Source: Mugil cephalus (Eukaryota > Chordata > Actinopteri > Mugiliformes > Mugilidae). From it: a stretch of DNA of 64,000 bases. Shown here one piece after another: positions 34,101 through 44,900 of this stretch. Where the stretch lies: positions 23,239,474 to 23,303,473 of the forward strand of contig NC_061786.1 of NCBI RefSeq assembly GCF_022458985.1, given 5' to 3'. Within the stretch, counting starts at the first letter, position 1; the number at the start of each line of letters is the position of its first letter. A program made the translations under genes and the position numbers. A model generated the notes under the pieces. That model was not told the origin of the DNA and ran no database searches. It was given only the letters and a program-made list of their open reading frames with translations.

Positions 34101-37100
34101 GATTTCATAATCAGGCAACCCAAACCCAAACCCCAACTCAAACCCCAACCCAAACCTAAACCCCAACCCCAACCCCAACTCAAACCCCAACCCCAACCCC
34201 AACACAAACCCAAACCCCAACTCAAACCCCATCCTCAACCCCAACACCAACCCAAACCCAAACCCAAACCTAAACCCCAACCCCAACACAAACCCAAACC
34301 TAAACCTAAACCCCAACCCCAACCCAAACCCCAACCCTAACTCAAACTCAAACTCAAACTCAAACTCAAACTCTAACTCTAACTCCAACTCCAACTCCAA
34401 CCCCAACCCCAACACAAACCCAAACTCAAATCATGAGCAATAAAAAATCTGGATTTCATAATCAGGCAACCCAAACCCAAACCCCAACTCAAACCCCAAC
34501 CCAAACCTAAACCCCAACCCCAACCCCAACCCCAACTCAAACCCCAACCCCAACCTCAACCCCAACACAAACCCAAACTCAAACCCCAACTCCAGCCCCA
34601 ACTCAAACCCCAACCTCAACCCCAACTCAAACCCCAACTCAAACCCAAACCCCAGCCCCAACACAAACCTGTTGATAACATCATGAGCATTAAAAAATCT
34701 GGATTTCATAATCAGGCAACCCCAGCACAAACCCAAACCCAAACCTAAACCCCAACCCCAACCTCAACCCCAACACCAACCCAAACCCAAACCTAAACCC
34801 CAACCCCAACACAAACCTAAACCCAAACCTAAACCTAAACCTAAACCCCAACACCAACTCAAACCCCAACCCAAACCCCAACCCCAACCCCAACCCCAAC
34901 TCAAACTCTAACTCCAACCCCAACCCCAAACCCAAACCCCAACACAAACCCAAACCCGAACCCCAACACAAACCCAAACCCAAACCTAAACCTAAACGTG
35001 AACCCCAACCCCAACTCAAACCCCAACCCTAACTCAAACCCGAACCCCAACTCAAACCCAAACACAAACTCAAACTCAAACCCCAACCCCAACCCAAACC
35101 TGTTGATAACATCATGAGCATTAAAAAATCTGGATTTCATAATCAGGCAACCCCAGCACAAACCCAATCCCCAACCCCAACTCAATCCCCAATCCCCAAC
35201 CCCTAACCAATACAGACATTAACCCTTAAAGATCTAAACATCTGCCCACGGATATATGAACTTAGCTTAATTTCAAGTGCTGACCTGAACATACAAGTTC
35301 CTGCAGATGTTTCACAATAAGAGCATTGTTAAGAAATGAATGGTATGGACCAGTAGAGGCCTCAGAATTTAAAACAGATGCAGATCGTGTTCAGTTTGTA
35401 TTAACAGCGTCATGCAGTAGCCTTGAACAATGCAATTGGAAGTGAGATCTCTTAATAAAATATAGTGAATTACTCTTGTGAAACAGATTTAATTACAGAA
35501 AAAAGTCCTGTTCTCCTCTGTAGTTTAGATAGATCAGTCACATATAGTAAATATAGTAAAATAGTTCTTTGTTCTGTGTCGTGTTGTCATAACTCATCAG
35601 TTTAGTTACTTTCCTTTAATTATTAATTATTAAATTACTCAAGTATCAAAAGTATCGATATTTTGATTTGAGAATCAAATTTTAGAGGATAAAGATCTGA
35701 TATCAGAGGTATCGATATTTCAGTATCTATCCGCACATCACTGTTCTCCAGCTTCCAAATCTACCTTTTTATTGTGAGGCGTAGCTAGAGACAGGTGTGT
35801 GTCTTACTGCAGAGGAGGCCGTCCAGAGAGCAGAGTCTCTGAGTGAGCGGTCGGACATGTTTGGTGGTGCTGAACCAGCTGGGGATGGAGTAGCTGAAGA
35901 AACCGTTGTCTTTACAAACCGCCTGCAGGAGCAGAGTCAGAAATTCTGTCAGAGAAAATCTGAACCTGAACAAACAGCGAAGAGAAAAATAAGGAGCCGA
36001 CCTTCTTCGTGAAGTCTTTGTCCCGCACCATCCCCAGCTCCTCGGGCGCCGGTTTGGCCACGGACACCAGGAAGACGTTGATGCCCGACTCTCTGGCCAA
36101 CATGGCCGCCTGCTCCAGGTCGTCAGATGGCCAGCCGTCTATCAGCACCATCATCACCCGGGGGTGACCACGCCTCGCCCCGTTCTCCTGGGAGAAGAAG
36201 TGCTCCGCTGTGTGCATGATGGCTTTACCTGAGGAGGCACCAGTTCATCAAGTCACCACAACGCTGCAGCTTTTTATTCACAGAGGAGGCAAAAGTGTTC
36301 ACGTTCTCTACTGTAGTGAAAGTAAGAAAGTACAGGCTCTCAAATCAACTTAAGGAAACAGTAAAAATATAATGTTTTTTTCTTTTCTTTTTCATGTATG
36401 AAACAACACATCCGTTGATAATTTAGGTAAAATTTGTGTCAGAAAAATCTGAACTGAACTGAGCAGAGGTCCAGAGTCATGAGCTTCTGGATCATTTTAG
36501 GGGTTAGGGTTAGGTGGACAAACGTAGCGAGGAAAAGTAAAAAGAAATACTCAAGTAAAGTACAGATACCTGAAAAATCTACTTAATTGCAGTAAAATGT
36601 CCAGAGAACAATTTCAGGTTGCTTGAACTTTATTTGGACTCTTGTCGGCTAAGTCTGTATTTTGTGTTTTATCTCACTAAAAGAACAATCTGGAAATAAA
36701 CGTTGTTAATCAGAGAAAAATGCATAAATCAGACACTGTTGTATCAAAATAACACAACAGTGGAATTTTTCAGGTGTTGGAGATTAGTGGGTCATTGGAG
36801 CACCATTCAGACCAGGTTCCTCCAGGTCCAGGTGAGTATCAGGTGATAAAAACCTAAACTCCCCACCAGACTTTTAGAGCTGAACACCTGGAGGAAACGT
36901 CTTCTGCAAACACAACAAGTCCAGATGAGTTTGATTCCTCCACACATTTATTCAAATACCACTTTGAGTTAAAGTTCAACAAGTGTGTTTGTTTATGTTC
37001 CATGTGAGGACTCAAAGTGTAGAGCTGGAATTCGGGGACCTTTACTTTTTTTTTTCCAAAGAATCATCAGATATTTATTAAAATTATTTATCTATAATTT

Positions 37101-40100
37101 AATTAAAGTTTACCTGTGTTGGTGTCTCCTCCCATGTAACCCAGCTCCTTGATGGCGAACAGCAGCTCCTTAGGTTGAGTGTAGTTGGTCAACAGGAACT
37201 CAGTCCTGGGGGAGTCACTGCACACACATACACAATATAAATCAATATTTTTATCCATATTTATTATATTTATAATGCATTTCCTGATCATTAAATCTAA
37301 ATTCAATCTAAACTAACTCATTACTGCCCCCAGTGGCAGCATGAGGTAAGTGGACCTTAAAGATTTCAGAAGTTTCACAAATCATGGTGGAAATTAAATT
37401 TAATAATTTGCAAGATTTTGTTCTGTGCTCTCATATTTTACTTTAGCTTTTAAACTTTTAAATCTGAGATAATGATTTAACATCTTAGTTGTTTGTTTGT
37501 TCAAAGATAAATAAAGATGGATAGATAGATGCTTTCTATCTACAGATTATTTTCAGTCACGTAAAACAAAAATTAAGTACAACAGCAAAGAACAAAATAT
37601 TTTGCATTCCTAAATGTATATTATTGACACCACAAACCCTCTGTGTGTCTACATTGTTGGTATTTTAGTTCAAATAAATCAAGTAATAAATTGTGACTGA
37701 CCTGGACTGTATCAGACCAACGTGAGGTCCAGTCGGTCCGACTCTCAACATGGCCGCAAGTTTGGCAACAAAGTTCTTCTGCAGGTTGAATCTCCGCCTC
37801 CCGATGTTATTACTGCTGTCGATCACCATGGCGATGTCCATCTGACAGTCTGACACACAAATAAATGAAGCAATTGAATCAGTCATTTAGACACTGCATC
37901 AGCTTTCCACTTTCAGTAGTGACTATAAAATATACTCCTGTATGCAGATGATCCAACTCTATTTCATCATTTCTGTTCTTGTGAGGGGAACTATTTGGTC
38001 ATGTTCAAAAGAAAGAAAGAAACGAAGATCTTGTGCAAAAATCATAAGAACCAAAACTAATGGATGAAATTGAACATCATTAGTTTTTAGTTATTTATTC
38101 AAAAATAAATGGACACGTTCCTTAAAGGTTGATTTTTAAAAAATGTTCAAATAAATGTAGCAAAATATCAACTTTAAATAAACTTACATTGACAACTTAC
38201 ACAAACTTTCATTTATTTAGTATATTACAGTATTGAGGTTTTGATGAATAATGGTGCACTCAGCTGAAATAAAAGTACATGCTGAGGTTGGACAGTACTT
38301 ATTCTACCTGTGTAGTGACTAACGTAGACACTCACACCTACAAATATAAACTAATCAATGCTTCATCAACATCAACAGAACTGAGCAGAAGAATCACATC
38401 AAAATCAACTATTAAAAAATATTGTCATTATTTTTGAGTCACATTTCTTCTTGTGTATTGAACAATGTGGATTTAGTTTAAATTTTATTTGTTGTAATTT
38501 ATTTCTAGAATAAATTCTAGAAGCTGATAGGAAACTGGATGTTTGTTAAAAAAGTAAAAAAGACAGAAGATGTACCTTTATTTCCACCTGCCAGAGCTTT
38601 CTTCACTGACGGCTTCTTCAGAGGCTTCTTTGCTGCAGCGTAACACAAACACAGATTAACAAAAGCATTTGAAGGAACAATTTTCAGATCTGCTTCTACT
38701 TGATTTGGGCTCTTTAACTTGGCTTAGTCAATATTTATTGTGTTGAGTCTCAGTAAAAGAATCTTAAAAACATTCAAAATAACAAACAAAAAAATGGAAA
38801 TAAACATTGTTAATAAGAGAAAAATGCTTAAATCAGACACTGTTGTATGATTATGATACAATTAATGCAGTGGAAAAGGGGAATTAAACGGAAAATATCA
38901 CAACACCAACTTAACGTGGAACTAACACTAATTTAATAAAAACTAAAGTATTATTAAATGCACAACAGAGGAATTACAAATCACTCTTAAATCAAATGAG
39001 GAAATAGATTTCAGTATTATGTGAAGGTTGTGTATGATTTACTTGCTTGTGCAGCCGCAGGCAGAGGAGTTGTACTGGTATCACCAGTTAGCTCCTGTGG
39101 AACATTTACAGGCTCTGGTTTAAAACAGAAGATACAGTAAATGAATTCATATAGAAAGAATTAAAATAGTTCTGCAGATCTGAGATGAAAGCTATGATTT
39201 ACTTGAATAATGTATATATAAATTTTTCATTTATATGAAAAAATTAGTAGGAACAGTGTAACTAAACTTAACTTTAGTTTCAGCTGAGCGCAACTGATGT
39301 GAGATGATCTGATCTGAGAAGTTAGATTTCACCTCACAAAGAGAGCTCCACTAAAATCTAGAGTTGGCTCTTTATTTCCTGTTCACGCATCTTTCATCTT
39401 TTACGCATAAATATCCTTTTTTTTTTTTTTGCATATGTAGCTACCTTTAATTACACTGGAGTTACATTTCCTTTGACTTTTTATGAAATTAGCTCTGTGG
39501 ATATCCTTTATTTTGAAAAGTTTTTATTTATTCGGGTGGTTTGTTTTTTTATAATCAAAATCAACTGGACAACAATGCAAGTCCACAAAATGTAAGCTAG
39601 GGGAGGTGAAAAATAATGTTAGAAAAATTAAATAATATTATAAAATAATAGGTCTATTGGGTCTGCTGAATATTTGACATAGCTCGGGGGGTCGCTGGGT
39701 TTCCTGTAGGAAAAAATCTCTTCCAGAAACCCTGCAATTTTACACATGACCAAAAAACATGCATGTGATTGGCTCTCATCTGCCCACATTGGCTCAAGTG
39801 TTGCTACTGTTCACCTGTTTGTTTCCCTTTGATGTGTGGTGTGATGGAGAAGCAAATTAAATTCTTCATTCAAACCCCCCTTTGCCTTTTAGAGCTGGTG
39901 GAGGTTTGTTGAGTTCTACACAGGCCTTTTATTTGACTTTAGCTGTCTTTTGTTTTAATGTCTCAGTTTACAGAACAGACTGTAGAAGGTAAAATAGCTA
40001 GCTGATCACGCTAGCATTAGTGACTTATTCAGAGTAGATAAACAAGTTTTCTTATTAATTCTTTGTTTTTATCTCCAAAAAAAAAAGCAAACAAACACAT

Positions 40101-42105
40101 TAGCCAGAATATGCTAAAGTTAATTAATCATTCTGTGTTAATGAGGTGATCAGATGAACTGTAGTTTGAATGTAGTCAGTTGATTAATGGACTGAACCAG
40201 TCAGTGAGTGAATAAAATGGCTCCACCTACTGGAGAGGCTGAAGGACGAGGTCCAGTGGGACAGGGCTTGTGAGTGGATGCCGTGGGCGTATGAGCTCAG
40301 GTAATTGTGTCGTCCCTGCAGCTTTTGAACCCTGACGGGGCCCCCAGACGAGCCCACCAGGCCCCTGCAGGAGATGCACAAATTAAATAACAATTTAAAC
40401 TTGGAATAAAAATAAAAACACGCAGCTCTGATTCCTCTGACGCTGGATTCTCTGTCTCATTCATGATCACGTATGAATGGATACTGGCTGAAGATTTCCA
40501 TCAAGAGAGCAGGAAGCTCTCAGTAAAAAGAGATTAGATATTTGTGAAGAAGTGAAGGATTAAAGGAGCAGAGTTTTTTCCTCTCCGAGCCCCTGGAGGC
40601 CCCGTGCAGAGGAAGGAGGAGGTCAATCAGGGTTGAGAGCTTAATCCTTCATTCCTGCACATTCCTTCATGGTGTTGGTGTTTTGTTGAGGGTTCAGCAG
40701 ACAGCAGGACTCACAATGCTCAGTATTATGTCACACGTGAACCAGAGTCTGATCCACGTGTCCACACACACACACACACACAAAAAATCAAATACAACAG
40801 AAATAGTCCAGACAGAAAAACTGCACTGGGAAAACTTCCAGTTATATTAACTGAAAGACAATAAACAGTGACAGGCGTCGAGTTGAGACGTGTTTCATCT
40901 GTTTTAGTTATATTTTAGTTTTCACCTGTGTACAGCAGCTCCACAGACGGACGAGACGGTGGCGTAAACCCCCGTCCCAAACACAGACAGTCTCCACTGA
41001 GGACAGTCTGGAGGACACAAAACCACCATGACGTCCTGCGTCAGGTCGGCACCACGAGTCACACATGACACCGGGAAAGGAACTGAACAGAAAACATCAC
41101 ACGGTCAAAACACAACTTAAAGGTAAAGACAATTACAAACAGGAAAATAAGAAAACAAAAAAATTAAAAAAAATATATAATAAATATAAAATGCTCACAT
41201 AATTATATAAATAGATGAAATGTCAAAATCATTTAATGAAATTAATACAAAAACAAAATTTATACAAAATGATAAGAAATTTAAAGGAAATAATATAGTT
41301 GATCAAATGAAAAATATAAAAAATAAAATGAACAAATAATAATAATGTTTTCAATAAATATTGAAATTATATGAAGTGCAAAAGATTTGGAAATCTATGT
41401 TTTGAAATATGAAATTCGTCCATATTAATAAAAAGATTTGCAAACCAAAGACAAAGAACAGGAAATGTATTAGGAAATAAAATTTATAAAAATTGATCAA
41501 TCAATTTTAAATGTCACAGATGTTTAAATTTCTGAATTTAGTGGTTTGTTAGGAAGTTATTGCTCTTGTTCTGTTTAAAAACTTTAAACTTTAAATAAAT
41601 TTTAAACTGTTAAATAAATGTGTCATGTCCTTGTAGTTGTAATGAACTGTGCAGCCTCTAGGTGGAGCTAACTTGGACTTCAGTCTGTATTTTGTTCCTT
41701 TTTGGCTTCATTCCCTCAAATCATTTGCTGCTGCCTCTGTTCACACTCATCTTCATCAGTCTTCATTAACCATCATCTCCAGCGTCACGGAAACAACACT
41801 GCGTCATGGCAACAGGTGTGTTTGTTGCTGGTTAACTGACGGTTCACTGCTGTTGCCATGGTTACATGTGAATTAACTCGTGACAGCATCAGCATCAACA
41901 GACGGACGGATGTGTTTTAAGACTCACCACTGGATCCTGAGGTGAACATGGACGAGAACAGGAAGAAAAGACCTGAAGGACAAAGAGAAGTTTCATTAAC
42001 AAGTCATAAGAAATGAAAGAATAAAACATTATATGAGATAATAGAATAAAATGATATAGAACAGACTGTACCTGTCAGAGGGAGCAGAGCAGGAGGCTGA
42101 AACAT
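28153..42105 (-). CDS. coch: Cochlin (COCH), complete, 14 coding exons
   Basis: Secreted extracellular-matrix protein of the inner ear (DFNA9 deafness gene in humans), also linked to innate immunity. Exons: 42105-42072, 41972-41928, 41082-40926, 40364-40231, 39114-39043, 38632-38576, 37849-37702, 37217-37114, 36228-36002, 35922-35808, 30212-30069, 29983-29827, 29596-29502, 28325-28153. They sum to 1662 nt, 553 aa (human 550). Residues 1-26 are a hydrophobic signal peptide beginning [12 protein letters not shown]. The LCCL domain follows (about 30-122; [28 protein letters not shown]). A Thr/Pro/Lys-rich linker runs to about 166. vWA1 (167-364) starts [20 protein letters not shown] and includes [10 protein letters not shown]. 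vWA2 starts [20 protein letters not shown] with an intact DGSSS, then GGTSTG and [10 protein letters not shown], and ends [10 protein letters not shown]. Start: first ATG before the signal peptide. Confidence 0.97.
30253..35200. repeat. 4.9-kb AACCCC-type hexamer array with interspersed 50-bp spacer units, inside a COCH intron
   Basis: Almost the whole intron between the vWA1-end exon (35808) and the first vWA2 exon (30212) is hexamer DNA: AACCCC, AACCCA, AACTCA, AACCTA and AACACA. About sixteen copies of 'ctgttgataacatcatgagc' plus 'attaaaaaatctggatttca' interrupt it, near 30253, 30961, 31120, 31316, 31956, 32080, 32276, 32718, 32812, 32960, 33298, 33616, 34079, 34430, 34670 and 35100. Blocks are duplicated at about 960 bp (31081-31500 against 32041-32460, one base differing) and about 315 bp (33300 against 33615). 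Long LGLGFELG or NPNPNP frames are artefacts of the hexamer. Confidence 0.95.
35210..35800. other. Unique-looking remainder of the COCH array intron
   Basis: AT-rich sequence between the hexamer array and the last vWA1 exon. A 'tatcgatattttgatttgag' and 'ggtatcgatatttcagtatc' pair near 35645-35740 suggests a small worn transposon piece. No gene seen. Confidence 0.4.
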
Positions 42106-42167
42106 TTCTGCACCTGAAAAACACACATTTCATTTATTGTTTTTTTCATGACGCTATTTTGTAGCTC

Positions 42168-42271
42168 CATAAGCTAGCAGCTAGCACTCATAAGCTAGCA
42201 GCTAACACTCATAAGCTAGCAGCTAGCACCCATAAGCTAGCAGCTAGCATTCATAAGCTAGCAGCTAGCAT
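42168..42271. repeat. 21-bp minisatellite, about five copies
   Basis: Unit 'cataagctagcagctagcac' plus one base, repeated five times with few changes. It lies just upstream of the COCH start-codon exon, in intron 1 on the leader model. Confidence 0.9.
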
Positions 42272-42299
42272 TTAACAAACAAACAAAATATACATGATG

Positions 42300-43140
42300 T
42301 ACATCTGCACCAGTTAAACTATATGTAAATCAGTCAGTAAACCAGCTAAACTATGTGGAAACCAGTCAGTAAACCAGTAAAACTATGTGGAAACCAGTCA
42401 GTAAACAAGTTAAACTCTATGTAAACCAGTCAGTATTAACTAATTAAGTAACCAGACAGTAATATCAACCAGTGAAGCAGGCAGTAAAATATGAATCAGT
42501 CAGTCAAACATGAAAGAGCCGCACGGATGGAAAGAAACAGTTAGTAAGTTAACAAGTTAACAAACTGTTTAACTGACGTCAGTTTATTTGAAATGTTTGG
42601 TAAACCAGGCAGTAAACAGTCAGTCAGGCCTGTCGTTGCTGTTTACACAGTAAATCAGGCGGTAACAAAGTAAACCAAGTGAGACAGCTTGTAAAAATGA
42701 TGGTAAACCAGTCAGTAAAACATTTAACGAGACGTCTGATTATTATTTACTTTAACAGTCAGTAAATACATGTCAGTCAGAAAACTAGTTAGGATGGAGA
42801 GTAGGAAAAAACAGTCAGCGAGTTAACTAGTTAACAGACTGTTTAACTGACGTCAGTTTATTTCAAATGTTTGATAAAATAGGCAGTAAACTGTCAGTAA
42901 ACAGTCAGTCAGACACCTCATTAACTATTGATTTGCACTTTACAAATTAATTAAACATCTCTATGTGTAAACCAGGCGGTAAACGGGTAAACAGAGTGAG
43001 TCAGTTTGTTACAAACAAGATCAAACCAGTCGGTAAATCAAAATATTTAACGAACCGGTTTAAACAGTCAGTCAGAAAACTAGTTAGGATGGAGAGTAGG
43101 AAAGAAACAGTCAGTAAATAAACCAGCTAACAGATTGAGT
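42300..43140. repeat. Degenerate ACCAGTCAGTAAA repeat with two CRE palindromes
   Basis: About 0.8 kb in which 'aaaccagtcagtaaacc' variants recur dozens of times. A longer block of about 80 bp around 42555-42630 is repeated at 42828-42910. Each copy carries the palindrome TGACGTCA (42574-42581 and 42848-42855), the consensus cAMP-response element. It lies between the proposed COCH leader exon and the first coding exon. Confidence 0.7.
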
Positions 43141-43217
43141 CACTGTGTTTGTGATGCAATGAGCCAGTCATCAAAAAAAGAAACAGTCCACCAGACGGTG
43201 AGAGAGGATTCCCTTAC

Positions 43218-43322
43218 TGGCTGTTTCTCCTGCAGACGTCTCAGAAGAAAACCTGTCGAGAGTTTATTCCCTGGGAGAAGAAGCAGCAGGCGGTAAGACG
43301 GAGATGCTGAGCTGGTGTCGAT
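43218..43322 (-). other. coch: Probable COCH 5' leader exon
   Basis: On the minus strand a GC-richer stretch ends in CAGCCA then GTAAGGG, a good donor at 43217/43218. It would splice to the acceptor TTTTCAG before 42113, eight bases upstream of the COCH ATG at 42105. The exon start is estimated from the TATA-like site. Confidence 0.45.
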
Positions 43323-43349
43323 CGCCCGGCGAGAGAGAGAGGCAGCCCC

Positions 43350-43358
43350 TTAAATAAT
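43350..43358 (-). promoter_or_regulatory. coch: TATA-like element upstream of COCH
   Basis: ATTATTTAAGG on the minus strand lies about 30 bp above the GC-rich leader exon. A GA microsatellite (about 43361-43387) flanks it on the upstream side. Confidence 0.4.
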
Positions 43359-43619
43359 GTGAGAGAGAGAGAGAGAGAGAGAGAGAGTTACAGTAGAGGG
43401 AGGAACCAGAGACCAGGAGAGTGAAAACGTCTCATCACTAAAAACAACAAAACAACCTGAGGACAGAAAACACAACAACATTCAGATTTAACACAAATGA
43501 CTCAAAACATCAAAAGATTTTCACACAAATCCTGAAAGTGAACAAAGTCAGAACCTGATCAAGTGTTTCCATCAATGTGATGAGACTCAGGTCCTGGTTT
43601 AGTTTCTATGAATCAGGGA

Positions 43620-44035
43620 TTTGTCTCATGTTTGTGTTGAAGTGTGTGATGACAACAGATCAAAGGAGCTTTGTGAGGAGCTCAGAAAAAGAGTTGTTGT
43701 TGCTCATCAGGCTGGAAAAGGTTCCACAACCATCTGTAAAGAGTCTGGAAGCCACAAATAATCCACAGAGAGTCAGACAGATTGAAGACGACTGTTCCCC
43801 TCCACAGGAGTGGTCCACCAACAAACATCACTCCATCATAGTGGGAGAGGAACCAGAGGAACCCAGGGGAACTTCTAAGCAGCTAAAGGCCTCTCTCACA
43901 TTGGCTGATGTTCATGTTGATGAATCCACTCAACAACCAAAGACACTGCTCTCTGTCCACAAAGAACATGTGGGACAATGTTTAGTGGACAGATGAGACC
44001 AGAGTAGATGAAACATGGAGGGATGAGGCAAAACA
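43620..44035 (+). mobile_element. Tc1-like transposase remnant (5' part, internally deleted)
   Basis: One frame reads ELRKRVVVAHQAGKGSTTIC then KESGSH, which matches the N-terminal DNA-binding part of teleost Tc1-like transposases. The segment then jumps to a later part of the gene ('gtttagtggacagatgagac', the WTDET region). Stops, frame breaks and a large internal deletion make it inactive. A 139-codon ORF (43577-43996) crosses it in a wrong frame. Confidence 0.7.
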
Positions 44036-44499
44036 TATTTTGGGATTACATCTGTTAAAAATCTCTTATTTAAATTAGACATTTGGTCATAATTTTGTGG
44101 CTGATCAGTCCACACATGCTTCAACAATGAACTCTGAGGTTATTATCAACTCTCTGAGAGCAGAGACATAAACATGATGACAGAAACGTGGCTTCACTGA
44201 ACAGAAAGAGGAGGAAGGAAACGTCAACCAGACAAAGTCGAGGAGGATCATGACGGTCACATATATCACCTGCTGTCACTGAATCCTTCAGTTGTTTCAG
44301 TTTTTATTGTCAGTTGAGCCTGAGGCTTAATCTGGATCTAAATCTCACCCTGTGTCAGAAGCGTACGTTTCATTTCGGTTGGTTGTATTTAATGAAAAAT
44401 ATCATAAACATTCAAAGATGATACCACATTTTATGTATTAAATAGCATCCTAAATTGGACTTAATTTCAAGTTTTTTAGTTGTTATTAATTAAAACTTT

Positions 44500-44900
44500 T
44501 TTATGCAGATGAGACAGCTTTACATGACTTGAATACTGTTGCTAAACTGAAGTTATTTTCCATTTTCAGCTATTTTTAATTCAAGCATATGTTTTTATGC
44601 AGATGAGACATTTTTATACGTCTTGAATACAGTTGCTAAATGTAAGTTATTTTCTATTATTAGTTATTTTTAATACTAAACTTACATATTTATGCAGATG
44701 ACACCACATGTTATGTGTTGGACAGCACTTTTAAACTAGACAAATTTTCCATTTTCAGTTGTTTTTAATTCAAACACGTTTTTATGCAGATGATGCAACT
44801 TTATATGATTCGGATACTAAATTTAAATTTTTTTAGTTACTAATTCAAACATACATTTTTATGTAGACGATACAGCTTTATATGTCTTAGAAAGAGTTGA
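44500..44900 (+). repeat. Five tandem copies of a reverse-transcriptase-like fragment
   Basis: A unit containing 'tttatgcagatgagacagct' recurs near 44510, 44597, 44690, 44783 and 44858. In one frame the copies read YADETAL or YADDATLYD, resembling the YADD catalytic box of LINE reverse transcriptases. The period is about 75-93 bp. None is part of a long ORF. Confidence 0.5.

Noticed and set aside
30253..35160. CRISPR-like pattern of a repeated 50-bp unit with intervening blocks
   Set aside because: Intervening blocks are all the same hexamer, of irregular length, inside a vertebrate intron; no cas genes.
30401..35185. Many long minus-strand ORFs rich in Leu-Gly-Phe-Glu and plus-strand ORFs rich in Asn-Pro-Thr
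   Set aside because: They are direct translations of the hexamer array in a COCH intron; every frame without a stop hexamer stays open.
30290..35200. Interstitial telomere from a chromosome fusion
   Set aside because: True TTAGGG (CCCTAA) units are rare; most units are AACCCC/AACCCA, and the block sits in a conserved intron within conserved synteny.
36780..36930. Possible retroelement tail ('ggaggaaacgtcttctgcaa', 'caagtccagatgag') in a COCH intron, similar to 60360-60420
   Set aside because: Resembles tails seen in fish repeats, but it is too short and diverged for me to name a family or set boundaries.
43577..43996. 139-codon ORF read as a possible gene
   Set aside because: It is an off-frame reading of a Tc1-like transposase remnant, shown by the ELRKRVVVAH frame beside it.
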